A stretch of DNA of 64,000 nucleotides, taken from contig OZ199840.1 in assembly GCA_964304625.1 (NCBI GenBank), forward strand, positions 5,146,001 through 5,210,000. The letters run 5' to 3'. The position numbers were made by a program, and so were the translations under genes. The notes beneath the pieces were generated by a model, which had not been told where the DNA came from, did not search any database, and saw nothing but the letters and a program-made list of their open reading frames with translations. This document shows positions 12,851 through 25,050 of this stretch, one piece after another; position 1 is the stretch's first letter, and each line of letters opens with the position of its first letter. This DNA comes from Kudoa neothunni. Lineage: Eukaryota; Cnidaria.

Positions 12851-14218
12851 AAGTCAATATTGCATATTTATAAATGACAATTAATATCATAGAAACTATA
12901 AATAGCAATGACTAATTACATAGAAATTAATAATAAAATTTAAAGTGTCCTTCACCCGAATATAACCAAAATGGTTTAATCTCAACCTTGTCACATTCAG
13001 AATCATATATCCCATTTTTGGTTAAATCTAATATAAATCGGTTAACTTTAAATATTGACTATTTATTTTGAGTTTATAAGTCACATACACAAGAAAAGTT
13101 TTCCTAATTAAGATTGAAATACACCGAATTTCACTTGATGCTGTTGTTGACGGAATGAAGAACTAAATATGTTAATTTTTGGGGTCCACTAATAAATTTA
13201 GTTAGATCGTGTCGAAAACATTTTAATTTTATTTAGAAAAAATATATATATATATATATATATTAAATTCTATGTAGGTTTCACTTGATAGGAAGCTTTA
13301 TTCAATGTTATGAATAGTTTGGGTTAAAAAAATAATACTTCATCAAATTAAAGACGATGAAAAATAAAACGTAATATTACAAATAATGCACAATAGATAC
13401 TTACTACGCAATCCTGCTTGATATTGTAGTAACATTGTCTTTAAAAATTTGAAAAATATAATTTTATTAAGTAATTATTATCATTTAGTAATTAGATTTG
13501 TAGTGTTTGAATTTTTTTTTATTTCGACGCGTGCTGAATAATTTAATCTATTAGCTGATTTGCTTCGACGATTTTTTTTCATACGAGGTTTTCGGTAATT
13601 ATAAACCTTTTAATATGTTTTTGTCACTAAGTCTTTTTTACGGTTATATTATGATATTTTTACATTCCACTCGCACCGTTGTTAACATAATATCCTTGAT
13701 TTAAATGCAACATAGTAAGCTGTATAATAGATGTTATACATCCTAGTTTACCTTGTGCAATGTAGTACTTCTAGAATGCATAAGTTTGAAATATAAAAAT
13801 ACTAAATTATATTTTTAGTTATTGATTTATTGTATCACACTCTATAAACTCTAAATAGCACTGTAATATTTAGGGTCATGTAGGGTGAAAATTTGATATT
13901 TTATAAACAAATTTATTTTTCGGATAAAATAAATAATATAAATTAGAATTATTCATATATTTTAAATTATATCTGCAATTAAATAAATTTTATTCTTCTA
14001 ATTTTTTTAACATGATTACGTTTCTAATATTTTCTTGTTATATATTTTATAATAAATGTTATTATTTAGATATAAATAACATAAATGTTGTTGGTAAATG
14101 CCGATTTTAATCAAAAAAGTGTAAATTGTCAATATATGACAAATGAATAACAAAAAAAAACAAATTTAATCCATCGAATTATAATGCGACTAGTAACTGA
14201 ATTTATAATAGCTCATCT
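12851..14218. other. A+T-rich intergenic DNA
   Basis: Contains a small imperfect inverted repeat (ATAACCAAAATGG near 12962; CCCATTTTTGGTTAAAT near 13011) and a TA run at about 13242-13262. No gene is supported. Confidence 0.45.
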
Positions 14219-15234
14219 TCATAATTCCACATGTAGTAAAACTCCTCTAACATTTAGTCCAAAATTTTCTCTCAAGAAATCTTTAATGGAGGATCCGTTT
14301 TGCCTACATTGATATCCATGGGGACATTCAGCTACAATGATTTACTCATTAACATATTATTCGCACTTTATGTAATATACAAGCATTTGTATCAGTTTGA
14401 GATCCTTCTTGACTTAATTCTGAATAACATTCAATTATGATCATATCATATGCATATATATATATATATATTAATAAGCATTATTACATTAGTTAAATAA
14501 ATATTTTCTATAAGTGATAAAAATTAAAATATTACCGTAAATTTGATCACAAAGCCCAACGTCCATGCAATTAACTTGAGCATTTGCTTTGCAATCCGAA
14601 ATAATCTATGAAAATTTCAAGCAATATTACATATAAAGTAACTTGTCTAAAAGCTGGTATATCTATCGATATTTGATTATTTATTAATCGATTTATTTTA
14701 CATTCTTTGTCAATAATTTCCTATTTGCTTCTTACTCAAAATCATATAAATTAAATTAGTTACAATACAAACAAAACATATAGGAGATATATTAAAAAAC
14801 TGAACTAAATTTATTATTATTTTTTTATTACTAACTGTTGATATTGATGGTACTTGTGTTTCCGTTTATTCTGGCAAATCTATTACCGTGCACTGTAATT
14901 AATGTAGAATTATTCACAAATTCCACCATGTCAAATGTGGCTTTATTGAGTAACTCAACCTATAATTTATTTGAACAATTAATAACATATTAAATACTTT
15001 AGTTGGACTAGTAAATAATGGATTCGTTGTTAAGTTATACAATGAAAGCGAAAGTTGTCTCAATGCCGTAGGAGACAATTCATACTACAAAAAATTTTTA
15101 TTTCAACAAAAAATTTATTTATGAATCAATACATGGGATGCAGATATTTTTATTACCATATCTTAACTATAATCAAAACAGTCAAAACACACCAAAGTAC
15201 AGCATGCCAGCGGGAACATCATCATATTCATCAT
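14219..15234 (-). CDS. Candidate multi-exon small secreted protein
   Basis: Not recognised. A short first exon starts at 15234 with MMNMMMFPLACCTL, a plausible signal peptide, followed by a GTGTGT donor. The next exon (about 15009-15098) reads YELSPTALRQLSLSLYNLTT and ends AAA|GTATTT. The exon from about 14958 starts VELLNKATFDMVEFVNNS and contains N-glycosylation sites. These joins are all in phase 0. A further exon (about 14538-14608) reads ISDCKANAQVNCMDVGLC, and the last (about 14222-14336) starts AECPHGYQCRQNG and ends at stop 14219. The join between the third and fourth exons is not settled: the obvious donors give a phase that stops early. Cysteine spacing hints at a small disulphide-rich domain. 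Intron lengths vary more here than in the conserved genes. Confidence 0.35.
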
Positions 15235-17944
15235 ACTGATCTGAATTAATTTGCTAATGATTTAAATTCTGTTTACATGTTTAAATAGGATTTATTTATC
15301 TCCTACTATCATTATTTATAAAATTCATTCAATTTCACCTTATAAACCTTAATTAAAATTGGTCTTGTTAACATTTTTGTATTATTTTTCAAGAATTTCT
15401 TTAGTATTGATAAAACATGGTTTCATACGTTTATTAGTTTTTTCTTATATTCAATAATTTTTTCATGTAACACAAACATAAATATATCTTATAAAATAAT
15501 TTAACATTAAAATACACAGTATATTGTTGTATTCTTCTTAAAATTGTCAATTATGGTTTTATCGGATAAAATATTATTATTTTCTAGTTTCAATATAATG
15601 CATTGATTTTATAGTTTCTGTTTTAAATAAACTAAAATATATTTATAATGAGTTATTTATTAAAAAACATTATCTTTCTCGTCTAATCGATTTTTCAAAA
15701 ATTATATTAAATATATTTAATGGAAATAACAATTAAAAAATATTGCCTATTATTATTTCGATAATAAATTATAGTCAGTATTAAACAATTATTGAAGAAA
15801 TATTCAAACAAAAAAATAGTATTCATTTGAGTTAAACCATGGTAGGAATTTACTTTAATAATGAACTTTACAAATTTTTTATCCTTAGTGATAATTTTGT
15901 TTCATTCAAATGATAAGATTGTACAGAATTATTTCTCAATCAACTATAGGCAGAATTACCAATATTTTATTAGATTACACTTAACTCTATAGGAATTACA
16001 AATTAAACTTTTGATTCAAAGCTAGACGTATTTGCATAACATTTGATACATATTACAATTATATAGGAAATAAATAATTCAAATCAACTCAAATTTTTAT
16101 CAAATAATATTCCATATCTCATATCAAATAATAAGCATTGTATTATATGATTAATGCACATAATAAAAGACTCATTTTTTAATAATCAAACTCGAATCTT
16201 ATATTTTTTTTGTAAATAATTATCAGTTAATGAATATCACCGATAAATAAATAAATTTTTGTGATAAGACAATAGTTATTCATTTCCATAATTTTATCCA
16301 TCTATTTAAGATCAATTTGATGAATAGAATTACAATAACAAAATTAAAGAAATATATTTCTCATCTTAAAAAATAACAAATAATTCCTATCCATAAATTA
16401 TTTTTAATACAATTTATAAATAATAAAATACTCAATTTATAATTAGTATATAATTCAAAAAGTAATTTAACTTTAGATTCAAATTAAATAAAATATATAT
16501 TCAAATTTATGAAATACGAATAATAATAATAATACAAAGTTATTGAATCAACGGATATTTGATTATTCTGATTAGTTAATCATCATATTTTATATTAATC
16601 CCCTTATAAATAAATAATATATTTATATTCATGAATAAAAATCTCGAAGCATTCTCTCACTCGACATTAAATTATTTTTTCTTTCTCCAATCAGGGGATT
16701 ACTACGTTAGCTATTGTCATATGTAAAATTCAGATATTACATTTTTTTAATGTAACCAATTCAATATGATTAAATTCAACTATTCTACAAATAGTGACAT
16801 TGACTGACGTAGAATTATTTGTTACATGAATTTATGAAGCTAGCCAATATGATTCCAGAAAGTGAGTTTTGAAAAGTTAGACACAAAAAATGTTTAAGAC
16901 GTTTCATAAAATAATACGGACTATTGAAGTAAAATATAAATGTTTTGATATTAAAATATAGACTTTTTGCAATAATAAAATTATATTATGTATATAATTA
17001 AACAAAAATTTTAAATGTTCAACAAATCACAAAATTGACGGAAACGTGACAATTATTCATTTCACAAAATTATATTTTAAAATCCTATTATAGATGAAAT
17101 CAATTTCAACTGCGTCCTTGAGATCAAAAACGAATGTTACTCAAAATAATTAACTAAACATAATCATTTCTATGTAGTAAGCATATAATCAATGATATTT
17201 CTAGATATAATTAAAATTAATTTGAAAAAATTATATAAAACTATAAATAAACCAACTTTGAACATTATTTTATGTAGCTTAACATTTTATAATAATATTC
17301 TTAAGTATGCATTTTCACGTAAACCAATTTAAAAATTTTTTCCATTATTGTGTAAACATTGAAAAAACCAAAAACAGACTAAATTTCGCATGTCAATAGA
17401 TTTTTATCATCGATTCCAATTGTAAGGATGTTTAAAAATTAAAACTCTAATGAAATAAATAATAATCTTTAATGTAAACAATTACACAGAGAATCTGCTT
17501 GTGTGTATGTTGAATTTGCAATGCCATGATAAAAAATGTTCCTATTATCATGGAAGATTTTTAATAAAAGAATTCTGAATATGAATAATACTTTGTAATT
17601 TGGTCATTTTATCAAAAATCCGTTCTAACATATTTTGGGTTTTCGTTCCCTATCCGACCCCTCATTATTGTCTCTCTAAGAATTTTAATTCCTCGTCAAT
17701 TATTATTATATCATATAGCATGTATTAATTAATTTTAAAATTACATGTCAATTATGAATTTACATCTTTGAGATTATGTACTATACATTAATTATGATAT
17801 ACTGATGTGGTAATAGAACAGCAATTTCGTAGAAATAACAAATTTAAAATTCTCAAGCTAAATTATAATTCAAGAAGGCTAGCTAAATAATATTTTTTCA
17901 AAATAGGTCAAACCGTTAAAGGGGTCAAGAAATATAAGCAATAT
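15235..17944. other. A+T-rich intergenic DNA
   Basis: No exon or element recognised. A block near 17637-17660 (GGGTTTTCGTTCCCT) resembles the ends of the neighbouring piggyBac and may be a stray terminus. Confidence 0.45.
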
Positions 17945-19790
17945 AGTATAACGTCGAAAAGGGAACGAAATCCCATCGACATGCTAAATTCCAATTAATC
18001 ATTTACATGACCTAGTGCTTACAACTTCACATCATCATGTGGAAACATAATTGATTCTGATGGCAGTAATGAAAAAAATGTTGATATTTAAACACAGTTG
18101 AGTTTTTTTACGTTACCTCGACTGTTTGAGATATTGGTATTTTGAGTGATGAAGAAGACCTCTTTGTTTCAAGAGCTTATGACAACTGCCATCGGGACCG
18201 TCCAGAAATATGCGGTGAAGTAGATTTTTTTTAGATATTAATAATGAACCATTAATTATAAGTGTTTTACCATGTAATGTAAAATATTCTATTCTAAAAA
18301 CTTATTTGTAATTGCCGAACAGATACTTGATATAAATATGGCATTATGTATGATGGCTCAACAAGTAGGTATGAATCCTAGGAGGAATTGTAAAAATTTT
18401 TCGATGAAATTCACGTTTTAAATATTTTTAAAGAAACAACATCTTTGCTAAACAAATAATTAAATTTAAATTTTTCATCGGTATTTTATTATTATCCAGA
18501 TACTATCGACTAACTCGGCAGCATTTGCATGGAGAAACATCGATGGATTGTGCCTGGTGTTGAAATTGTATCAAAATTCATGAACTATAAAATATTCTAA
18601 TTGATAAAAAGGGTATATTCACTTTAATAATAATTTTGAGCTTGGTAAGGAAGATAAGCTGTTCAAGACGAGGTCAATAATTATTGGATTGTCTAAAATA
18701 TCAATAAATTTCGATATTTACACATCTTATCTGTTGATCAACAAATACTCATGTATATTGGTCATCATTCGTGAAACATATATATGAAGGGAAAGCCCAA
18801 ACGTTTCGGTTTAGCTTCTTCTTATGGGAATATTTATATTTTCAATGTATATACAGATAAGACAGAAATATACATCAAGAATTTTGGCCAAGGTGGAAGT
18901 ATCATGCTAAATTTTTTCGACGAGCCAAACGATAGAATTATGTCGTGCTTACTTTTACAATTTTTTCAACTCATGCAAATTATTGGCTGAATTGAACAGA
19001 AATGTTAATGCTACCCGATCAGTAAGAATGAGCCGAATGTCAAGCTATTATACAATGGCACTTCCGACATTAATGATGAAACCCCATCAAGGCTACTATG
19101 AATATTTCCATGATTATCGAATTGGAGTTAATTGTATTTAATGGAATGATACGGAGCTAGTTATTTTTCTTAGCATTTCATTATTGTTGAAAAAATTCTA
19201 CATATAACACGTTTTTGTAGGGCAAAAGAGCACAATATGTCGATAGAATAGACCCAAATTTCATATGTACAACAAGTATATGGATAAGGGTGGTGTGGAT
19301 AACGTAAACAATTTGGCTCTTGTTACAGTATGAGGAATCGCTCTGAAAATGATAATGACCTTATTTTAACGGCATGATATTGCTGACAGTAGATCGTTCT
19401 TGATGATTGCTTAATTTTATTTAAGGAAAGATAGTCTATTAAATCATATTGGATAAATTGTATCCCACTTGATAGTACAAATTGTTGTTTAAATTAATTC
19501 GACGATCGTCCATCATAAATATTCATTCTATGTCTCCATGTAGTCCATCTATGATGAGTACTAATTCTGCCAAAAAGGGGACGACGATGATTTGTATGCA
19601 ATAAGACTCTCTACTTTTGTTAAAGCTGCCAGAATTATATTCAATCATAAAGTTTAATAGATTCTTATTATTAACAGTATTTTTCACTCTAATCGATGTA
19701 TAATCGTTTATTTTTCGCGCATTCTACGTCATAACGTTTAATTAGAAGATCGCATGTCGGTAGTTTTTCGTTCCCTTTTTGGCTCTTGAG
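17945..19790 (+). mobile_element. Decayed piggyBac-type transposon
   Basis: Terminal blocks are inverted: AAAAGGGAACGAAATCCC near 17955-17972 and TTTTTCGTTCCCTTTTT near 19766-19783, with GACATGC further inside on both sides. The interior carries transposase fragments. There is an acidic start (LSDEEDLFVSRAYD, about 18140-18182), KPKRFGLASSYGNIYIF with GQGGSIMLNFFDEPNDR (18796-18936), LLAELNRNVNATRSVRMSRM (about 18980-19040), and a GGVDNVNNLAL segment near 19290-19322. The order matches the piggyBac DDE core and its final D motif. Frames are broken in several places. Confidence 0.75.
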
Positions 19791-20192
19791 AATTCTTACA
19801 TTTTCCAATAAAAATATAATTTTTAATCAATAATAATTTAGATTCATTATTAAAATATTATTTTCAACTAATTTTTTAAATTTTTTGAAAATTTTAGTAT
19901 TGGAGCCGAAATGGGTTAGTTAATATTGGAATCAGAAGACTCATGTCGTGCGATCCAATGTCGGATGTTTGAATTGGTTTCCCTATAATAGAGCGCTCCA
20001 TAAATCTTACGAATAATAAACTTTTACAGTATCACAATTTTACACTTATGACTAAATCCAATCATTCTCAAAGTTTAAATATACATTAAAATTTCATTTA
20101 TTTTACTATATAAGAAAATAAGTTAATGAATTTTGTGTTTATCACATTATAAAATATAAGACTAAAAATATATTTATTGTAATAATCCCACA

Positions 20193-20318
20193 ATGAAAAG
20201 AGGTTGGGTCCCGCGCTATCCCACTTCATTATTGGGCAGAAGTCCTCAAGACTACTACGATTATCAGTATTATCGCTATCGCTTCTATTGCTATTATAAT
20301 ATAACTATAATCAAATAG
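20193..20318 (+). CDS. Tyr-rich short reading frame, possible last exon
   Basis: An island of higher G+C content encodes 41 residues beginning MKRGWVPRYPTSLLGRSPQ and continuing with a Tyr/Arg-rich tail (DYYDYQYYRYRFYCYY). No neighbouring exon was identified, so it could be the last exon of an unseen gene, a fragment, or chance. Low-complexity aromatic tails also end the saposin genes at 35556 and 39962, where they are His-rich, but no direct similarity is claimed. Confidence 0.25.
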   Translation: MKRGWVPRYPTSLLGRSPQDYYDYQYYRYRFYCYYNITIIK

Positions 20319-20977
20319 ATTTCTACATATATTATTATAAACATTGATAATTTCTTCTGGCAAATACATTTAATTCATTTAAATAGATTTAATTTATATC
20401 TAGAGGTAAACAAAACGAATGTGTACAATATAATGGTTTTGTTTTGAAAAAAAATTGAATTTAAAAGGATTCAAACATATATTAGATATAATAATTAATC
20501 CAGTCATATATTTTCGTTAACTAGAACTCTACTTTTATTTTAATTATCAATTTTTCTTCATCTGATAAGGGTTTTTCGTCATATTTTATAGCTTTGGAAT
20601 TTTGATAGTTGTTAATTTTATTATACTCATCTAAATTAAAGTCATTATAATTTGAAAATTAAATTACATATATTTTTTAAAGAAGACATTTACGTTTGTC
20701 TTAATTTTTAATTTTAAAGAAATTATAAAAAAGGAAATATATTACGTGAAGGGCAAAAACTATCCTCAACACATCTGGATTTTGAATCGTTTAAACATTG
20801 TTGTTCTCTCTTAAATATTATATTATAATAATATTTTAGTAACGTATCACCTCATTTAATTTTATGCTTTGTTTATTATTTAATATTGAACTTTTCTTAG
20901 CAATGTTAATATTATTATATGATTCCGTTGTGCACTTTAAATAGAACAATTGCTAATGACAAGATTTCATTAGATTC

Positions 20978-21345
20978 AATATATATATATATATATATAT
21001 CCAGAAAATACCACACAAGGCATACAATAACCAGGTGAATATAGCTTTATGACTAAAAAATTTGTATAGTTCATATCATCAAATTAATAACTTAAATAAA
21101 TAAATAAATATACTTAAGTTTCCTTCACATTTAGAAAATCGTGAACATAAATCATTCGGTTCTGGAAAGTTATTTAAGAACTTTACTAGATCCAGTTTTG
21201 CTAATGCTATCTGTCTATCCTATAGAATGAGTTTCAATGAAAATTACACATTAATTATTATACCAGATTGTAGCTTGTTTTCATCGTAATATCTCTGTAA
21301 AAATCCTTATTATGTCCATCAGTTGCAGATGGCACTTAACTGTAG
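20978..21345 (-). pseudogene. Truncated copy 3 of the minus-strand saposin-like gene
   Basis: Three exon remnants follow the order of the gene at 4180-4830. First comes about 21270-21337, with QLMDIIRIF where copy 2 has QLIDSLTDI; its frame shifts before the end. Then about 21130-21220 reads LVKFLNNFPEPNDLCSRFSK, with the same phase-1 donor. Last is about 21000-21050, reading KLYSPGYCMPCVVFSGY. The last exon then runs straight into a TA-dinucleotide tract (20978-21000), and the rest of the domain is absent. Truncation plus the frame break make this a non-functional relic. It documents duplication of the family over at least 21 kb. Confidence 0.65.
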
Positions 21346-22917
21346 TTAAAAACTAAAACGTATTAATATCGAAACATATTTGAATTACTTGTTCATGTTT
21401 TAGTTGTGGGAGGGAAACTCAATGTTGCACTATCGAAGTAACTTAATACTAAATTATAGAAATAATTATAACCACCAATTAAAATCACCTAATATAACAT
21501 AATATTCGACCCACAATAAATACATTTAAAAGTTATATTGATAGGTTAGTCATATAATTTTTAACCCTAGTATTAGTTGTTTTAACTAACTAATGGTGAT
21601 AATGATAAAATTATTTGTCGCTATAGTTATTATTAGCACAAATACAAAATTTGTTTGTATAATTTATATAGTGGTTCAATATTATCGGCACGATCAATAT
21701 TATTTATTATATTAACGCTTGTTATTGTGTAAATATGATAAAATAAAATTGTGTACAAAGACCTAAATTATTTTTTCATTTTTAAACTCACAGTTTGGAA
21801 TAATATTAACATATGAGTATTTGTAGATTTTTTATATATCACAGATATGTATTTTGTACAACTTTTCGTTATAGTTTTCATTTCAAGATATATTCTTACG
21901 TGATGCATGTAAATATATTTACGTTTATAAACTATATTATTGCTGTTAAAATTCAGAGATTCTGAGCAGGGAAAAATCCATGTGTAAATTTTTATCTAAA
22001 AACATTTAAATTTTGTAATACATTATGTTTGTTTATAAAGAAATTACAAAATAAACATTGATTAAGTGAATTTTAATCCAATTTAAAAACTTTCATTTTT
22101 GATTGAGTTAAACATTTAAAATATTTCATAGAATGTAAAAATTCGTTCTATATGATTTAAATTTATATATATATTATTGATTATAAAATAAATTTAATGG
22201 GATATATTTTATTATATCAAGATTACATACACTTGAAGTCTTCAATAATGAATAATAAAAAAATCGACTATAAATTTGATGCTTTTTGAGTCAAATTGAC
22301 CCCAGAAACGCTCGGAAGATTAATAATCACATTAAGGCTCATGGCAAAAAAATGGCACATCACAGCCAAAAATTTGTGAAACTCTAAGATATTGCAATGC
22401 ATTTTGAAATTTTGCAAAATATAATTGTGAAAAATTAAAATAACATTATCAATTTGAATTTTAGTAGCCGTATAGCATACTATTACCTAACGATATCGAT
22501 TAAAGTAACTACTCTTAAATCTAACTAGCTAGAGTATTTTTAATATAATTAATATCTCGTTTTTTATGAATAAATTTTCACTATCGTTATTTTAAAAAAG
22601 GTTAAACATCATATATTTATAATAACGAGTTATAACGAACGAAAATTAAATATTCGCGAAGCAGATTAGAGAGGATTAATTTGAGAATAATTGGTTATTT
22701 TACCAATGTTCTTTTCGAATATTTAACTCCTATTTAAGTCATATCTTGATAATAATTTTCTGCATATAATAAACAAAAAATTTTGGATTTCTTCTTGACC
22801 ATAAATCGCAATTATATGCGGTTATTTTTTCATCAGTCTAATAGTTTATAATAAAAAATTGACTAATTCTAAGAACAATCGGGATTACTTTTATACATTT
22901 TCATTAACCCTCTAAGT
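21346..22917. other. A+T-rich intergenic DNA
   Basis: No supported gene. A TTAA at 22914-22917 begins the next transposon. Confidence 0.45.
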
Positions 22918-24195
22918 ATAATGTATAATTTGGGTCTTTTGGACCACAGACTATATAAGTTATAAATTTTCTACCATATTAACTTCCGAGAAATTTTTGA
23001 TAGCCAGTCTATATTTCTAAAATTTTCTGTATTAAAATTCTACAGATTAAAAAAAATTTTCATTTCGTAGAAAAAAAGTTAATGCAAAAGCACTCTCCAC
23101 GTAAAATTGAGATCCAAAAGACCCCACGATTTTTTTTCATCTAATAATCCAAAATACTTATTTAAATGTTTGGGATAACATTTAAATAAATTCTATTGAG
23201 CAAGTATACTTTTATTGCATGAATATCATATCGTGATCTTCATTGCACATGCGCCGAGATTAATTTAGTTGATGTTTAAAGTGGTGTTGATAGTAATTAA
23301 GAAGCTGATACTGAATCCGAAGATTCAGTATCAGCTTCGGTTCTTGATTATTTATCGTCAAAAAAATGTGATATTGATACAAATATACAATTTATCTCAT
23401 TAATGAACAAGAACAGAATGTTACGGTCTTTGAATCCACCGTTGGCATCTAGTTTCTAGAACATGTGTTGTAAATATTATGAGTAGTTAGTAGTAATCCT
23501 GGTGTTTTTCCGTTTTTATTACTAAATACAAATGATATTTTGAGGATAATATCTAATTCTGTTATGAACGCAATTATTTTAAAATATGTCAGTAAATGGG
23601 TGTAAAAATTTTTGGTGATATATGGATCGATTTGCATGAAATAGAATTGGATAGATTGATTGATTAGTTGTTTATTTCTGATGGCAATTCAAGAAGGGTA
23701 ATCGATAAACAGTTAAAGAGATATTGGGTTAGAGGAAGAAGAAATGATGTTACGTGATTTATTCTCATTACATAAATTTCTCCAAATAATGCGATTTTTA
23801 CATTTTGATGATACGGAAATTTTTGTCATATTTGTGCGCCAAGACATATTTGAGTGGGTTTCTCACGCGTCGTTTCACCCTAATTAACATTTCTAGCGTA
23901 TCTATGTTACCTGTTTTATACAATAGTCTATGCGAGGATTATGATAAATTCGATCACATTAAGCAAAAATTAAATAAAGAATTAATTTTACTAAATGAGC
24001 TGATTTTTGAGTTTTGTTTAGAGAAAATGTGTCATCTCAAAAGAAATACATACGCATACGCTGTGGTTAAATAACTTTTTATCGTTCGCACATAATATTA
24101 CATATTATCGATCAAATATTTTATCTAATACATACGTGTGGTTGTTTGGATCCCAATTTTATTTGGAGAGTAAAATTTTCATGTGACTTAGAAGC
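22918..24195 (+). mobile_element. Short decayed piggyBac-like element
   Basis: TTAA (22914-22917) plus CCCTCTAAG opens the element. CTTAGAAGC plus TTAA (24187-24199) closes it, giving a terminal inverted repeat with two mismatches. Subterminal blocks CTCTCCACGTAAAATTGAGA (23093-23112) and CCCAATTTTATTTGGAGAG (about 24153-24171) are inverted copies. The inside keeps an acidic piece (EADTESEDSVSASVLDY, 23301-23351) and RFLHFDD (about 23791-23811), which is typical of the piggyBac N-terminal half, but no complete catalytic core. It is interrupted repeatedly. Confidence 0.6.
23301..23338. repeat. Perfect 17-bp-stem hairpin with CGAA loop
   Basis: GAAGCTGATACTGAATC (23301-23317) and its exact inverse (23322-23338) are separated by CGAA. 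It lies inside the acidic coding remnant of the decayed piggyBac. Confidence 0.9.
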
Positions 24196-24199
24196 TTAA

Positions 24200-25050
24200 A
24201 GGGCTACATGGTTTTAATGTTTGTTATAAAGCATGCGTATTAATTGATAATTAATTCTCGTAATATTAAAATATATATTATAATTCCTTCTATAATATTT
24301 AATAGTAGTTAATATGTAAAATATCTGATCTATTATTTCTTCAAAAAAATTAATCAGATTTCTAAAATAAAAATAATTAATCATATTGGAGAATTACACG
24401 TATATCACACCTTAACTTTATATTACAAGCGACAGATTTCATAAATTATATACCATATTTTAGAAAAGATTGAAAATAAAAATAAATTTATATGAGGAAT
24501 CACACGCTGATAAATACATTATTAAATAAGAAGTACATCTAGATAATTTTACTAAACATTTCAGGTTCAAATTTAACTCTGTATTGCTCCAAGTTCCCAA
24601 ATAATCATCATACCATTCTGAAAATCATACAAGAATTTGAATTTTTATAATGATGTATAAAAAATAATATAAAGTTCATAATGAACTATTATGACACAAA
24701 ATAATACAATTTCATTTTTGATTAAAATTACATTATTAAGATTAATAAAAAATATGTTATTTTCCAATTTTTTAAATTAAAAAAACTAAAAAAGAGCGTG
24801 AGAGTTAAATAATTATTGAATTGAAATTATTTAATTTAATTACTAATAATTAATGAATAATTAAAAAATAATAAATTAGGTTTAATCACCTTAGTTCAGT
24901 TTTAATTTTATTCTTAATTATCCGAAATTTTATACTATAAAATAATATGCAAAATAATCAATATTTATTTAATGAATACAATAATACAATCAAGTAAAAA
25001 AAGCAGAAAACAGTTATTAATTAAGGAAAAATTCCAAGTAGAGAAAGAAA
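24200..25050. other. A+T-rich 3' flank of the RUN-C1-RZZ gene
   Basis: One minus-strand open stretch near 24550-24620 (WYDDYLGTWSNTELNLNLK) follows an AG and could be an exon. No partner exon was found, so no gene is called. Confidence 0.35.

Noticed and set aside
12608-12908. Several open frames on both strands
   Set aside because: Coincide with a short higher-G+C element fragment; no family resemblance and no exon structure.
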